This document shows positions 10,110 to 20,689 of a DNA stretch of 64,000 nt, in pieces (the first letter of the stretch is position 1; the number at the start of each line of letters is the position of its first letter). The position numbers were made by a program, and so were the translations under genes. The notes below the pieces were generated by a model. It saw only the letters and a list, made by a program, of their open reading frames with translations, had not been told where the DNA came from and ran no database searches. The stretch is from Miscanthus floridulus (taxonomy: Eukaryota; Streptophyta; Magnoliopsida; Poales; Poaceae): positions 123,219,259 through 123,283,258 of the forward strand of contig NC_089582.1 of the NCBI RefSeq assembly GCF_019320115.1, read 5' to 3'.

Positions 10110-11085
10110 GGGCTGGAGCAGTTTTCTGAATTTGGTGGTCGGAATTAAGTGGGTTCAATCATATGTCTGATCTAACATTTTGCATATATCTTGCATTCTT
10201 GTGGGCAGTTTTCTGATTCTGAATTTGGTGTTCAGAATTATTATCATGTTCTTCTGTGGTTCACAATTTCACAGTACTAGTGAAGCATGCTTGACTGCTT
10301 GTCAATTGGCATACTCCTAAAATTTGTGCTGAATAGGTGGGATGAACTCTATTGGCAAATTCAGAGCCTTGCTGTGTGCTTCCAATTGTGATATGTTGTT
10401 AGTTTGATGCAACATTGTTTGTTGATGCTCTTCAGAATACTATTCTTCATAATTTCACACCTCTCAATTATTGTCAAAACTGGCAGCAATGATCCTATAG
10501 CTATCTGGTCCTGGAGGATGAAAAATAAGTTGAATCGCCTCTTCTGAACTTTTGCACTGTTTTTTGTTTGTTTGCTTGGGTTCACATTTCTTGGGCAATT
10601 TTATGAGTTGTGGCCACATATTCTGAAACTAAAGTGGTGTATGAGGCATGAATCCGGAAGCAGTCAGCGTGATTTCACAATTTACTGATCTGATTCTGAA
10701 CTGACACATCACAGATCAGGCCTTCCCAAAAACAACACCCAAAAACAACACAGGTCATGCCCCGTTCGTTTGGAGGAATCTGAAGGAATTTGTGAGAGGA
10801 AAACACTGTTCCGGATGAAAAAAGAAGCGGTTCAAGCTGGGTTTAAGGGCACGCGAACGGGGTCACCTGGTTGTAGAAGCTGCACACCTGGTTCTCAACA
10901 TATCCATATCCATTCAACCCGAAGAAGATACTAATTCCAGATTGTTAGATCTAGATGTACCTCTCATTACTCGAAGGATATGCCTGTTGTTTTAGACAGG
11001 AGCAACAATAGGAAATTAAAATGAGGAGGCACTAGTTAGTTAATTAATACAGTACATGTCGCATAGTACTACTACTAGAACACAA
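10110..11085. other. 3' UTR of the 288-aa gene and convergent intergenic DNA
   Basis: T-rich non-coding sequence follows the stop codon. The next gene is convergent. Apart from the short MITE-like unit at 10760-10862, nothing is recognised. Confidence 0.4.
10760..10862. mobile_element. Short MITE-like unit with CCCCGTTCG inverted ends (103 bp)
   Basis: Begins CCCCGTTCGTTTG and ends with the inverse CGAACGGGG, a terminal motif frequent in grass MITEs. Flanks do not give a clean TSD, so the family and boundaries are uncertain. Confidence 0.4.
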
Positions 11086-11943
11086 TCAACACGTTGCTGC
11101 AGCTCCTGCAAGCTTCCTGAGTAACCCCATCCCCAGCCTCCTCACCACTGCTATGTCATTCCCCTTCCCTTCTTCGTCCGGGAAGCATTATGCAGGTGCC
11201 TGCCACTGCGCGTCCTCCAGCTGCACTCCGGGCTCGAAGCTCATCACGAACTGCTGGATCCCCGTCACTGCATATCAGTATAAGGTGCCATGCAATTTCG
11301 ATTGTCAGTTAGGGAATGCCAGGCGCTGAGGCGCAGGTGCTCCTGAACGGCTGAACAACAATTGGCTGAACTGATGTTCATGGCAATCAGATGAAGCCTA
11401 GAAATTGTTACAGTACCATCGACGAAGTCCCAGCGGACGGGCCGCCCCGTGCGTGCTTCCTCGTAGTAGAAGATGAAGCCGGCCTTGCCCCACACGTGGC
11501 AGTCGATCCCGCCGGCGGCGCGGCGGCCCAGGTACTCGGCGCCGCCGCCGGAGAGCCACCACGGCGGCAGCACGCCGACGGGGAACTGCTGCTCGACGCG
11601 GCACGCCGAGGAGTCAAAGTAGAAGGTGGTGCGGTTGTTCCACTCCACTGTAGAGCGGGTCGGGCGACAGCTGGTGGCGCACCAGGTTCAGGTTCCGCCG
11701 CCGCGGCCAGTCGTAGTAGAGGTCCGTGATGCGCAGCGGCGGGCCCGTGGAGGCGTCCGAGTAGTTGGTCAGGTTCGTGAACAGCACCGCGTGGAAACGC
11801 TCCGGCCACGGCGTCGGCGACGGGGGCGGGTCGGAGTCGGACGGGTGCTTATGCTCTGCCGTCGTGGTCGTCGCCGTCGCCGTGGCCGCCACGAGCAGGA
11901 GGAGGAGGAGGAGCGGCGGGGACCATCGGGCGGCGGGCGCCAT
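11086..11943 (-). pseudogene. At4g14100-like secreted protein gene with frameshift and premature stop
   Basis: Exon 1 (11943-11417) starts MAPAARWSPPLLLLLLL, a signal-peptide-like N-terminus. It continues through PWPERFHAVLFTNLTNYSD and the family blocks DLYYDWPRRRN and VEWNNRTTFYF to RPVRWDFVDG. Intron donor GTACTG and acceptor ATGCAG join to exon 2 (11267-11086), which encodes FVMSFEPGVQLEDAQWQAPA. This order matches the plant At4g14100-like family, once described as a glycosyl-group transferase but without firm biochemistry. Two lesions are visible. There is a net frame change at about 11649 between LYS and VEWNN. A TAA at 11188-11190 falls at the position where the family has a tyrosine codon (A-Y-C-F). 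After the TAA the frame stays open to a natural TGA at 11086-11088. Splice sites are intact. Either recent pseudogenisation or sequence error fits. Confidence 0.78.
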
Positions 11944-12168
11944 GTCGCGCGAGCTGGGGACGGCAGTAGGGAGCGGCCAGCTGCCAGCGGAGCGCGCCTT
12001 ATCTCTGTTGTGTGCTCGTGTCGGCTGCTGGTGGTCAGTGGCTGCCAAATCAAGTGACCACACGGAATTGAAATTTTCCTTTTTTTAAAAAAAAAATGGA
12101 GAACAGAACTCCTTTCGTCACGTGTTTCCTGACAAATCGCCGGACACCAACGAAGCTACGATAAATAG
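11944..12168. promoter_or_regulatory. Upstream region of the At4g14100-like gene
   Basis: About 225 bp between the start codon at 11943 and the edge of the Pack-MULE. Any promoter beyond this point has been displaced by the insertion. No clear TATA box was identified. Confidence 0.3.
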
Positions 12169-12475
12169 GGATATTTAACTTTTTACCATCGTAACGGGTG
12201 GTCACTCTTCGGATAACAGGTTTAGAATTGGCGCTATGATTTTAGCAGCTGAGAGAGAAAAACGATACATTTTTACCACAATTGCTGGCGTGACACGCCA
12301 CCTCAACTGGCCAGCGTGGCAGACGAAGGAAAAATGACCGCCCTTGCCCCTGCCCTCTCTATCCCTCCCCACGCGCGGCCCGGCCCACTCTAGCTTGCTC
12401 TTCCGCTCCTCCTTTCTTCTTCCTCCCACTCTGCTCGTCGACGCCGCCACCCAACGCCGCCGCACACCCCGCCGG
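12169..12475. repeat. Left TIR of the Pack-MULE
   Basis: Matches the reverse complement of 13818-14105, including the inner CCGCACACCCCGCCG boundary. The left arm has a roughly 9-12-bp insertion near its inner end. Confidence 0.85.
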
Positions 12476-13817
12476 AGGTAGGCGAGGCCGTGCGCCGCGT
12501 CCTGCGCCAGCTTCAACCTGGTCTGCCAGCCCAGAGGAACTCTTGCCAGGCCACGGTTCTCTATATATATATACAGAAGAGCACCAATTTTGTGCACACG
12601 TCAGAAGACATCACCTGACTGACACGTCCGAACTACACGTGCGACGAGAAATGAGGAGCACTGCTCACCGTGCAAGAGGCTATGGAGGCTGCCGGTGGGC
12701 ATGTAGTCGAAGACGAGGAGCAGCTCCTCCGTGGACGCGTAGAACGCGCGCAGGCCGACAACGTTAGCGTGCCGCCACGTGCCCATCTCCCTGGTCAGCT
12801 CCCCCCGCCGCCTCTCGTCCTCCCTCGACGCGCCGTCCCTCCTCCTCATCCTCTTCACCACCACCACCTCTCCGTGGGCCTCCTCGACGCCAGCGTCGCT
12901 CGCGTCGACGTTGCCTCCCATGACCACACGGTACGTCCTCGCCGTTGCGCCTTTCCCCAGCATCTCTGCGGCGCCCTACATGAGCGTGGCCACGTCGAAC
13001 TCCACGCAGCACCCGTCGAAGCGCACCGTCTCCTCCCGTGCGACCGTCGAGTTGGAGGACGTCGAGCTGTCGCCCGGCCGTCTCGCCGGCTTCCTGTTCT
13101 TCAGTAGAAGCACTGCGCACAGTGCCGCCGTGACCAACGACGCGACCGCCGCGCCCACCGCTGACATGGTCTCACGACCATCCACCGGTCATGGATCTTA
13201 TTCCCCCTCCCCGTCGTCATCGGTCCGTTCGATGCCTCACCACCGCCGTTGTTGTACACGATCTGCTGCGGTTCATTGCACCGGCGGGCCAGCGGCGCGC
13301 CATAGAGCCCCGGATTGCCGTCGAACGACGACGCGGGAAAGGCAGCCGCGAGGCGGTTCGGGATCCGCCCCTCGAGGTGGTTGCCGAAGACGTTGAGCTC
13401 GGCGAGTTTGGGCATTGCGTCCAGTGAGTCCGGCACGAACCCGACGAACGAATTTCGCTGGATGTTCAGCGTCAGGAGAGCACGGAGGCAGTGCCCGATC
13501 TCCGGCGGGATCGTGCCCGCGAGGTGGTTCCCCGAAAGGTCGAGACGGCGCAGGTGGCGAAGGTGCAGGACGAACTCGGGGAACCGGCCGGAGAAGCCGT
13601 TGCCGGAGAGGTAGAGAAGCTTGAGGTGCGGCGCTAGGCGGGAGAAGTCGACGCCGTGGAGCGCGCCCGTGAAGGTGTTGTTCTTGAGGCTAAGGGACGA
13701 GAGAACGGGGAGATCCGCGAGCAGCTCCAGCGCCGCGGCGTGCCCGCTGAGCCAGAGGCCTTCGAGGACGACGCGATGCACGCGGAGCGGGGAGGTGAGC
13801 GACGACGACCGCGCGGC
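12476..13817 (-). pseudogene. Captured LRR receptor-like kinase fragment (atypical LRR-III type)
   Basis: Read on -, from 13781 down: four to five LRRs (blocks LSSLSLKNNTFTGAL, LKLLYLSGNGFSGRFP, LRRLDLSGNHLAGTIPPEIG, LLTLNIQRNSFVGFVP, LAELNVFGNHLEGRIP), then a S-F-x-G-N-P-G-L-Y-G cap. After a frame change near 13190 comes a transmembrane helix (VGAAVASLVTAALCAVLLL, about 13110-13166). A TAG at 12976-12978 follows. The kinase start then has GKGATARTYRVV and a lysine in VVVVKRM, and runs to LVFDYMPTGSLHSLLHG. A GTGAGC donor at about 12660 and a second exon at about 12553-12480 (LGWQTRLKLAQDAAHGLAYL) follow before the TIR cuts it. The catalytic loop is missing. Such LRR-III kinases are plasma-membrane receptors. 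This copy cannot be functional. Confidence 0.85.
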
Positions 13818-14105
13818 GGGGTGTGCGGCGTCGGCGAGCAGAGCGGGAGGAAGAAGAAAGAAGGAGCGGAAGGACGAGCTGGAGTGGGCCGGGCCGCGCG
13901 TGGGGAAGGATAGAGATGGCAGGGGCAGGGGCGGTCATTTTCTCTTCGCCTGCCACGCTGGCCAGCTAAGGTGGCATGCCACGCCAGCAATTGTGGTAAA
14001 AATATATCGTCTTTCTCTCTCAACTGCTAAAATCGTAGCGCCAATTCTAAACTTGCTATCCGAGGAGTGACCATCCGTTATGATGGTAAAAAGTTAAATA
14101 TCGCT
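13818..14105. repeat. Right TIR of the Pack-MULE
   Basis: Inverted copy of the left arm. It ends GTTAAATATCGCT before the TSD at 14106-14114. Confidence 0.85.
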
Positions 14106-14561
14106 GATAAATAGAACATTCGGAGAAGTCAGAATGTATAAAAAGTAGTCATCTCCCTCGACAGATTTGGAAGCACAGACCCTTGAAACAAGCGGTTGCT
14201 TCAGCATGCCGAGACTGCTCCTGCGGCTACTACCATGCCGACACGACTTCTAATGATAAAACCCCACCGAGCTTTATGCCTTTATTTTTTTTCCACACGA
14301 GATAATCCCATTTCCATTAGCCAAGCAACGGAAATACAAAGAGTTTGATACAGAAGATAAAAGATTGGCATCACACGTGCCACACCTTACCATCACCTAA
14401 GCGTAACCTGACAAAACGACTTAACAACCAAACCAACTTCGGCTACAACGAGTGATTAAAAAACCTTACAGACCAACTTCCGAAGAACCAACCAGATAGA
14501 CGAAAACAGGACAAACTAACACAGATAACAGAAGTTCTCAGCAGACAGGCCAGAAAGCTTT

Positions 14562-15600
14562 TCATGGTGAATCTTCACTACCTTCATGCTGCTCATTACA
14601 GTCCATCAGTTGCCCAGGTGCGGTACTCCTTTGCTGATCCGCTAAAATCTCCTTTGCAATCTTCAGCATGGTGGCGACCCCTTCCTCCAACTGTTCTTTG
14701 TCGGCAGTAGCAAAGAGACCTGTCCAGAAGTTCATAAGGGCACAGGCATGGCAAAAGATTTCGAGTGGGTTTTTGATCAACTTTCCTTCAAACCATGCTT
14801 TATTTCGATTCTTCCAAATGGCCCAGCAAATAGCCGCGACACCACAAGGATGATATTTCTTACCATATGGCAGCCATGTTTCACACCACTTCCAACATTG
14901 GGTCAAATTAGCAGGAATATTGTTAGAACCAATGCTTATAGCTACTATGGACCAAATGACCTTGGCAGTAGGACATTGAAAGAACAAATGTGTCAATTTT
15001 TCCTCAGAATCACAAAACCTGCATTTCGAATCACCTACCCACTTTCTTTTGATTAAGTTGTCTTTTGTCAAAATTGCATCATTGGACATTAACCACAAAA
15101 AGATTTGGATTTTAGGAGGGATCTTACCTTTCCAAATTCTTTTTTGATAGATGCCTGAATCATTTTTAGTCAATCCATCATATAATGATTTAACAGAAAA
15201 CTTCCCATTCTTCTCAAATTTCCAGGTAATGATGTCTTGATCACTGGATAAAGCGAACTCAACAGTGTCATTCCAAATTTTGTCCCACATAGCAGCCAAA
15301 TCCCCATGCAGCCATCTACTGAACTGCATAACAACCTCTTCTCTCTTAACCTTTGCAACACTAACAAGCTTATTCTCACTGAGTTTATACAAAATAGGAG
15401 CAATGTCCTTTAAAGGTTTATCATATAACCATGGATCTGACCAGAATCTAGCATTCTCACCATTCTTAATGATAATAGTCTCCCTTGCAAATAGAAATCT
15501 TTAATTTTGAGCAAATCATACCACATTTGTGAATCATTAAGCTTGTGACCAACTTCGTGAATAGAACTGTGTTTCAGATATTTGTACTTAATGATCTCTT
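14562..15600 (-). pseudogene. LINE C-terminal region with zf-RVT domain
   Basis: Beyond the TRIM the LINE continues with shifted frames to about 15490, then an open stretch of about 276 residues. That stretch includes the zf-RVT block: W-K-G-K-I-P-P-K-I-Q-I-F-L-W, KCRFCDSEEKLTHLFFQCP and AICWAIWKNRN. The Cys/His spacing fits the zinc-binding domain found after plant LINE and group-II-like RTs. A stop at 14562 ends it, and the 3' UTR runs to the A-rich tail at about 14283. Confidence 0.82.
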
Positions 15601-15605
15601 GCCAC

Positions 15606-15892
15606 TATTAAATTGCATGATCCGACCAATCCAACCCAAAAGCTTAAGCTGATGGAGAGAGGTGGGCAATTCACTTATATTCCAATACTCCCCCCCCCCT
15701 CACGTGGAGGCTCCCTCAGGCCTCAGACGTGGAATAGGAGCGAGCAACAATTATATTTTATTTAATTGCGCTAACCAGGATTCGAACTTGAGACCTCTGG
15801 CTTGATACCATATTAAGTTGCATGCACCGACCAATCCGACCCAAAAGCTTAAATTGATGGGGAGAGATGGGCAATTCACTTATATTCCAATA
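15606..15892 (-). mobile_element. SMART-like TRIM (miniature LTR retrotransposon, 287 bp)
   Basis: A 5-bp TSD GCCAC is exact at 15601-15605 and 15893-15897. Two direct repeats of 82 bp (15606-15687 and 15811-15892) act as LTRs. On the - strand the first LTR is followed directly by TGGTATCAAGCCAGAGG (15810-15794), close to the initiator-tRNA-Met primer-binding site. The second LTR is preceded by a G-rich polypurine tract (about 15688-15700). Total size and LTR size fit the conserved grass SMART family (about 290 bp with about 85-bp LTRs). No coding capacity. Confidence 0.85.
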
Positions 15893-17530
15893 GCCACAAA
15901 CCATTTTCCTTTTCTAATCTCCACCACCATTTACAAAGCAAGCTTACATTCATTTTCCTCAGATTTTTTATTCCTAAACCTCCCTTCTTTTTACTTTTAC
16001 AGACTTTCTCCCATTTTACCAAATGATACTTTTTCTTAGTCCCACCTCCCTGCCAGAAAAAAAAACGTCTTCTAATCTTATCTAAGCACTCAACAGTTGT
16101 TTTTGGTAAGAGATAAACCGACATGTGATAAATAGGAGAATTGTTAAGACTGGAATCAATCAAAGTGGCTCTACCCGCTATAGACATGTTGCCACCTTTC
16201 CAAACATCTAAGCGTTTATTATTTTTTTCTACCAAAGGTGACCAGTCACAAATGTGTAATCTACTTGGACTTACTGGAACACCGAGGTATTTGATTGGAA
16301 AAGATCCTATCTGACAGTTAAAAATCTCTGCATATGTCTGGCCCCAACTCTCCTCATCATTTATCATTAAAACTTCACTTTTATTGAAATTAATCTTAAG
16401 CCCAGCCATCATCTCATAGAGGTATAAGAGAAATTTCAAATGAGTGGCACCCTGAATGTTATGTTTAAGACAGATTATCGTATCATCTGCATACTGTAAA
16501 ATTGCCACACCTTTTGGAATAATATGGTCAATTAAGCCTACCAACAAACCATTTTGCTGAGCCCTATGTACCATTCTAGTTAAGCAATCAGCAACCATAT
16601 TGAATAAGATAGGTGACAAGGGATCACCTTGCTTTACTCCCTTGTAGCTCTTGATATAAGGGCCAATGTTGTTGTTGAGCTTGACACTTACTGTCCCACC
16701 AGTTACAACCTGCCTAATCCATTGGCACCAAAGATCTCTGAAACCCCTTTTTTCCAAACAGTCAAAAAGTAACTTCCAATTCACTTTGTTATAAGCCTTT
16801 TCGAAATCAAGTTTTAACACCATTCCTACCTCTTTTCTTCTTTTTGTTTCATGCAGGATTTAATGTAGACAAAGAATACCAGTCATGATATTTCTCCCCT
16901 TCATAAAAGCTGTTTGTGTGTTATGAATTAACTTATCAGCCACCTGCTCCATTCTTATAGTTAAAGTTTTGGTAACTAGTTTATACAAACAATTCAGTAA
17001 GCAAATGGGTCTAAATTGCTGAATCTTACTTGCTTCTTTTATCTTTGGCAAAAGAGTGATGATTCCATAATTGATCCTGCTAATGTCAACTTTAAGGTTG
17101 TGAAAATCATAAAAAAACTGTAAAATATCAGCCTTGACTATGTTCCAACAACTTTGGTAAAATTCAATAGGTATTTTATCTGGGCCAGCAGCCTTGTTCT
17201 TTTCCATTTGAAATAAGGCAAATTTGATTTCTTCTTCAGAAAAAGGTCTACAAAGCAAATCATTTTCCTCTTCTGATAATTGAGGAAGGCTATCCCAAAT
17301 GTCAGGATCTAACTGTATATTAGACTCTTGAACAGGACCAAACAATTCTGCATAATAGTCAGAAGCATGTTTCAACAGATTTTCTTCACCTACAATATTC
17401 ACTCCATCATCTTCAAGGCTTAAAATAGTATTTTTCTTCTTCCTACCACTTGCACTCATATGAAAAAAATTTGTATTAAGATCTCCTTTTAATAACCAAG
17501 ACTCATGGCTTCTTTCAAACCAATACATTT
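15876..17530 (-). pseudogene. LINE reverse transcriptase
   Basis: Starts with WLLKGDLNTNFFH and passes through NKAAGPDKIP and FRPICLLN. A stop at about 16859-16861 falls where the family normally has a Glu codon. It resumes in the same frame with VLKLDFEKAYNKVNW, GVKQGDPLSPILFN and the catalytic QYADD box, then IKYLGVPV. The YADD motif and the two upstream aspartate-containing blocks are intact, but the internal stop prevents a full product. The 3' edge is broken by the TRIM insertion. Confidence 0.88.
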
Positions 17531-17623
17531 CCTCTTGCTCTAAACTTTTATAATTCTCACAAAGTAACCAAGCCTTTCTTTCTATTTGAGAAGAATCTAG
17601 CCCAACTTCTTCTTCAATTTTTT

Positions 17624-18215
17624 CTAATTTTGATAACTCTTCATTTTAGACTTCCTTTGCTTTCTCAACTCACCTTGCAAATTGAAACCCCAACCTTTAA
17701 AATATTGTTTGATCAATTTGAGTTTCTGTTGAATTTTATCAAGAGCAGTTCTAGCTCTACATGGTTGCATCCATATTCTTTCTACTTCATGGAAAAAATC
17801 AGGGTTCTTAAGCCAACTGAGATCAAATTTGAACTGAATAAAAGGTAAATCAGCACATTTGTTAACTGTAACTAAAAGTGGATTATGGTACACTTCTCTT
17901 GGTAATCTATTAACCACAACTTGAGGAAAAATATCCTCCCAATCTTGGGAAATAAGAACTCTATCTAGTTTTACAAGAGTGGGGTTTTCCTGATTGTTTG
18001 ACCAAGTGTACAAACCGCCACACATTACTATCTCTTTGAGCTCATAAAAATGAATTAGAGAATTAAACAGGGGAGTATGCCTATGAACTCCATCTAATGA
18101 ATTTTTCTCCTTGGCAAATCTAATAATATTAAAATCTCCTCCTATTAAAATTGGTTCAGCATTTGTTGAACAGAAACTTGAAACCTCAGATAAAAATGCT
18201 TTCTTATTCTCATCT
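17624..18215 (-). pseudogene. LINE APE-type endonuclease, C-terminal part
   Basis: Read on -: EPILIGGDFNII, then GGLYTWSNNQ and LDRVLISQDW. These are the G-D-F-N, Y-T-W-S-N and L-D-R blocks of apurinic-like LINE endonucleases that nick the target. The N-terminal catalytic Asn/Glu blocks are missing through 5' truncation. A frame change near 17635 separates it from the reverse transcriptase, where the linker continues in another frame. Confidence 0.82.
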
Positions 18216-18222
18216 TGAGTTG

Positions 18223-19616
18223 GCGGCGGGAATAGTTGGTGGTGTACGTGTTTGGTTTTAAGTCCGCTGCCGGTTTACTTACTGACAGCGCTGAAAGCCC
18301 CGAAACAGTTCACTGAAGATTTGGACAAAGCCCGTCGCCAACTTTCACACCCAAGCCCGTCGCTCATTTGGAACATGGACACTGGCACTCATGCAAGATG
18401 AGTTCTGGACGGTGGATCGCTTGTTTTATGGAAGAAACCTGGAGGCCGCGCTACATCTCTTCGTCGAATGCCTATGCTCTCGGTCTCGGGCGGCAACTGA
18501 ATAGAATCTTGGTTCCTCACTATGATGGAGATGGAAAAGGGCAGCGATTAAGACGACACCACACCATGGCAATGGCAATTCTGGTCCATCTGGAAGCAAA
18601 GAAATGAAAGATTTTTTTTTTCCGACTTTGCGAGAAAACAACGGAAGACCTTTTCTTTGATTGAGATCCCGGGACGAACCCGCTACTTGGAAGCTGCCTG
18701 GGGGCAAAGGTTCTGGGTTCTGGGCTCACTGCCTCACACTTACAGGTGGCTCTAACAATCAGAATCAGAGTAGATCATACTTACCCCACACTCACACTCA
18801 AGCAGTACAATGTAGGAGTAACTTTCTCTCCTCCGCTGCACCGATAAAACTCGTCAGGTCATAAGCATTTTCCCCTCCTGTTTTTGTACACCTCATCAGG
18901 TTTCTGAAAGAGTGAAAGTGACCTCCCAGGCAGACAACAAGCAGTGCGTAATCATCAATTCTCAAATCAACCATACTAGACCCATGGGCTAGATTAAAAC
19001 TTCGATGATTAACGCGGGCTAAAAGCAAGGGACTCATCCATGCGGGGCTTTCAATCAATTGTGAAAGAAGAGACAACTCCATGCCCATGGACGTAGCCAA
19101 AGAAAGATGGCCGGCCCAGAAGGCAACCACTCTATGTTTCCGTCAGCCCACAATAACCATAATCGACACCCCACCGGCGCCAAAGCGGACCTTGCCCCTA
19201 GGAGCAGGCGGATTGCTGCTCAGCATATGAATCACATCCCGACATCCAAACGCGGTGAAGTTCTGCTCATGAAGAAGATGGGGTTCATGGCACCTTCAGC
19301 ACTGAGTTCCTCTGCGGCCAAGCGCTCGTACGACTCCTACTTCAAGGGCAACCTTTCGGCAACAGACATTGAGGCTCTCGATGAGTTGTTGTCAGCATCC
19401 AGGGCGATAACTTGTGGAGCAGCTCGCTGGTCTTCGGCCATGGCGCCATAGGCCCGCACGTAGTTTAGGTTGATCCCACTGGATCCCATGGATATCATAG
19501 CCAAAATGTAGCCCCTGGAGATATCAGTCGGGCAAGGAATGACCTCTTTTGTATTTTTAAAAATTGTATCTTCTTAATAAAATGATACACAATGCTCTTG
19601 CATATTCGAAAAAAAC
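18223..19616 (+). mobile_element. Degenerate LINE remnant, + strand
   Basis: Around 18395-18490 a + frame reads NLEAALHLFVECLCSRSRAAT, and 18560-18640 reads FWSIWKQRNERFF. Both resemble the zf-RVT end of plant LINEs. The 3' end near 19567-19612 (TTCTTAATAAAATGATACAC ... ATTCGAAAAAAA) resembles grass LINE 3' tails with poly(A). Frames are broken throughout, and 18660-19480 is not assignable. It abuts the - strand LINE head to head. Confidence 0.42.
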
Positions 19617-19628
19617 AATAACCATAAA

Positions 19629-19677
19629 CATTCAACAGAGCTGTTCTTTTTTTTTACTCATTCAACAGAGCTGTTCT
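19629..19677. repeat. 19-bp direct duplication around an 11-nt T-rich core
   Basis: CATTCAACAGAGCTGTTCT occurs at 19629-19647 and again at 19659-19677. Only TTTTTTTTACT-like sequence lies between. It looks like a TSD around a minimal poly(A) insertion on the - strand. Confidence 0.7.
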
Positions 19678-20204
19678 AGGAGCTCCGCCATACCCATAAA
19701 AAAAGCGTGAAAACTGGACAGCAGTCGCAGCATAGAGTCAGTACCCCCACATTGGATTTTTAACTTTTTACCATGACACTTCTTCTTCGCTGGCTTTGTA
19801 CGTGCCTCCTATATAATTGCTATAGTAAACAGTGAACCTCGTACGCTTTTGTCATTTTTACTGATATAGCACATTAAATGAGCATGCCAGCGTGGCAGCA
19901 AGTCTGGAAGTCCTAACTTGGCACGGGAAATGATCTATTTACCCATGCTGCTTCTCTCCCTTTACTTTCTAACGTGTGGGGCTCACATGTCAGTTTCATC
20001 TTCAACCTCCGACCATCACTACGCAGCGGGAAGAGGGGAGGAGCTCGTCCGGAGTTCTGGTTGCCTGCGCAATGGCCTGGGCACGCAACAGCCTAGGCGC
20101 GTGGCCCACGGCCTGGATCTTGCAAGTTGCAACAGCCTAGGCGTGCGGCCCGTGGCTTAGGCGACGGCCGACGGCGCCCAGCCACACTACTCCAGAATCG
20201 ATTT

Positions 20205-20420
20205 TTAGGGACGGCTCGTAACCCTTTGTAGGGGCGGTTTGACCAGCCGCCCCTACCGAACCGTCTCTACAAATCATACATTTGTAGAGGCGGTTCCCAG
20301 ACCGCCCCTACAAATCGATTTACCAGCCGTCCTTACAAATCTATTTGTAAGGGTGGCTCGTATTACCAGCCGCCCCTACAAATATCTATTTGTATGGGCG
20401 GCTCAATCTAGAACCGCCCA
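20205..20420. repeat. Left CACTA subterminal repeat array
   Basis: Repeats of TTTGTAGGGGCGG and its inverse CCGCCCCTACAAA at roughly 35-45-bp spacing, several diverged. Confidence 0.85.
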
Positions 20421-20689
20421 TACAGTACGTTTTCCCGCCAATTTTTTTTTTCAAATTTACAATTCAAAATTGCGTTGCCAACGCCCCGCGACCAACATTC
20501 CGAACCGCGTTCGCGTTGCCGAACGCCCCGCGACCAACGTTCCGAACCACGTTCGTGTTGCCGAACGCCTCGCGACCGCGACTACAAGCACAGGAGTATT
20601 ATATAAACTACAATTACAAGTCCAATTCACAAGAATATATACAATCCATCATTAAATATATAAATTTCATACACATTGTTATCAACGTC

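Larger units (their letters stand above)
12169..14105. mobile_element. Pack-MULE (Mutator-like, 1937 bp) with perfect 9-bp TSD
   Basis: The 9-bp duplication GATAAATAG is exact at 12160-12168 and 14106-14114. Long terminal inverted repeats of about 290-305 bp start with ATATTTAACTTTTTACCAT a few bases in from each end, with substitutions and small indels between arms. Between the arms is part of an LRR receptor-kinase gene including an intron, so capture was from genomic DNA. No transposase is present, so the element is non-autonomous. It sits about 225 bp upstream of the start codon of a gene, in line with the known 5'-proximal insertion bias of Pack-MULEs. Confidence 0.9.
14281..18220 (-). 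mobile_element. LINE (non-LTR retrotransposon), 5'-truncated, - strand
   Basis: In - orientation the domains run endonuclease (C-terminal half), reverse transcriptase, then zf-RVT, with an A-rich 3' end at about 14283-14292 (a T run on +). The 5' end is cut inside the endonuclease at about 18215-18220. Stops and frameshifts are scattered, and a TRIM interrupts it at 15606-15892. No convincing TSD was seen. This is the usual plant L1-type layout. Confidence 0.88.

Noticed and set aside
11391..12088. + strand open frames across the At4g14100-like exon 1
   Set aside because: Arg/Gly-rich shadows of the real - strand exon, with no domain.
12670..13624. + strand open frames in the Pack-MULE
   Set aside because: Antisense of the LRR kinase fragment, composition driven.
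13621..14070. + frame with APILNLLSEE end and its twin at 12202-12597 on -
   Set aside because: The shared peptide is produced by the inverted terminal repeats themselves, not by a gene.
15776..15810. tRNA-like GATTCGAA and CTTGATACCA sequence
   Set aside because: It is the TRIM primer-binding region on the opposite strand, not a tRNA gene. No cloverleaf arms.
14281..19616. One LINE with 5' inversion by twin priming
   Set aside because: Both halves carry their own 3' A-rich tails and C-terminal zf-RVT sequence, so they are two insertions.
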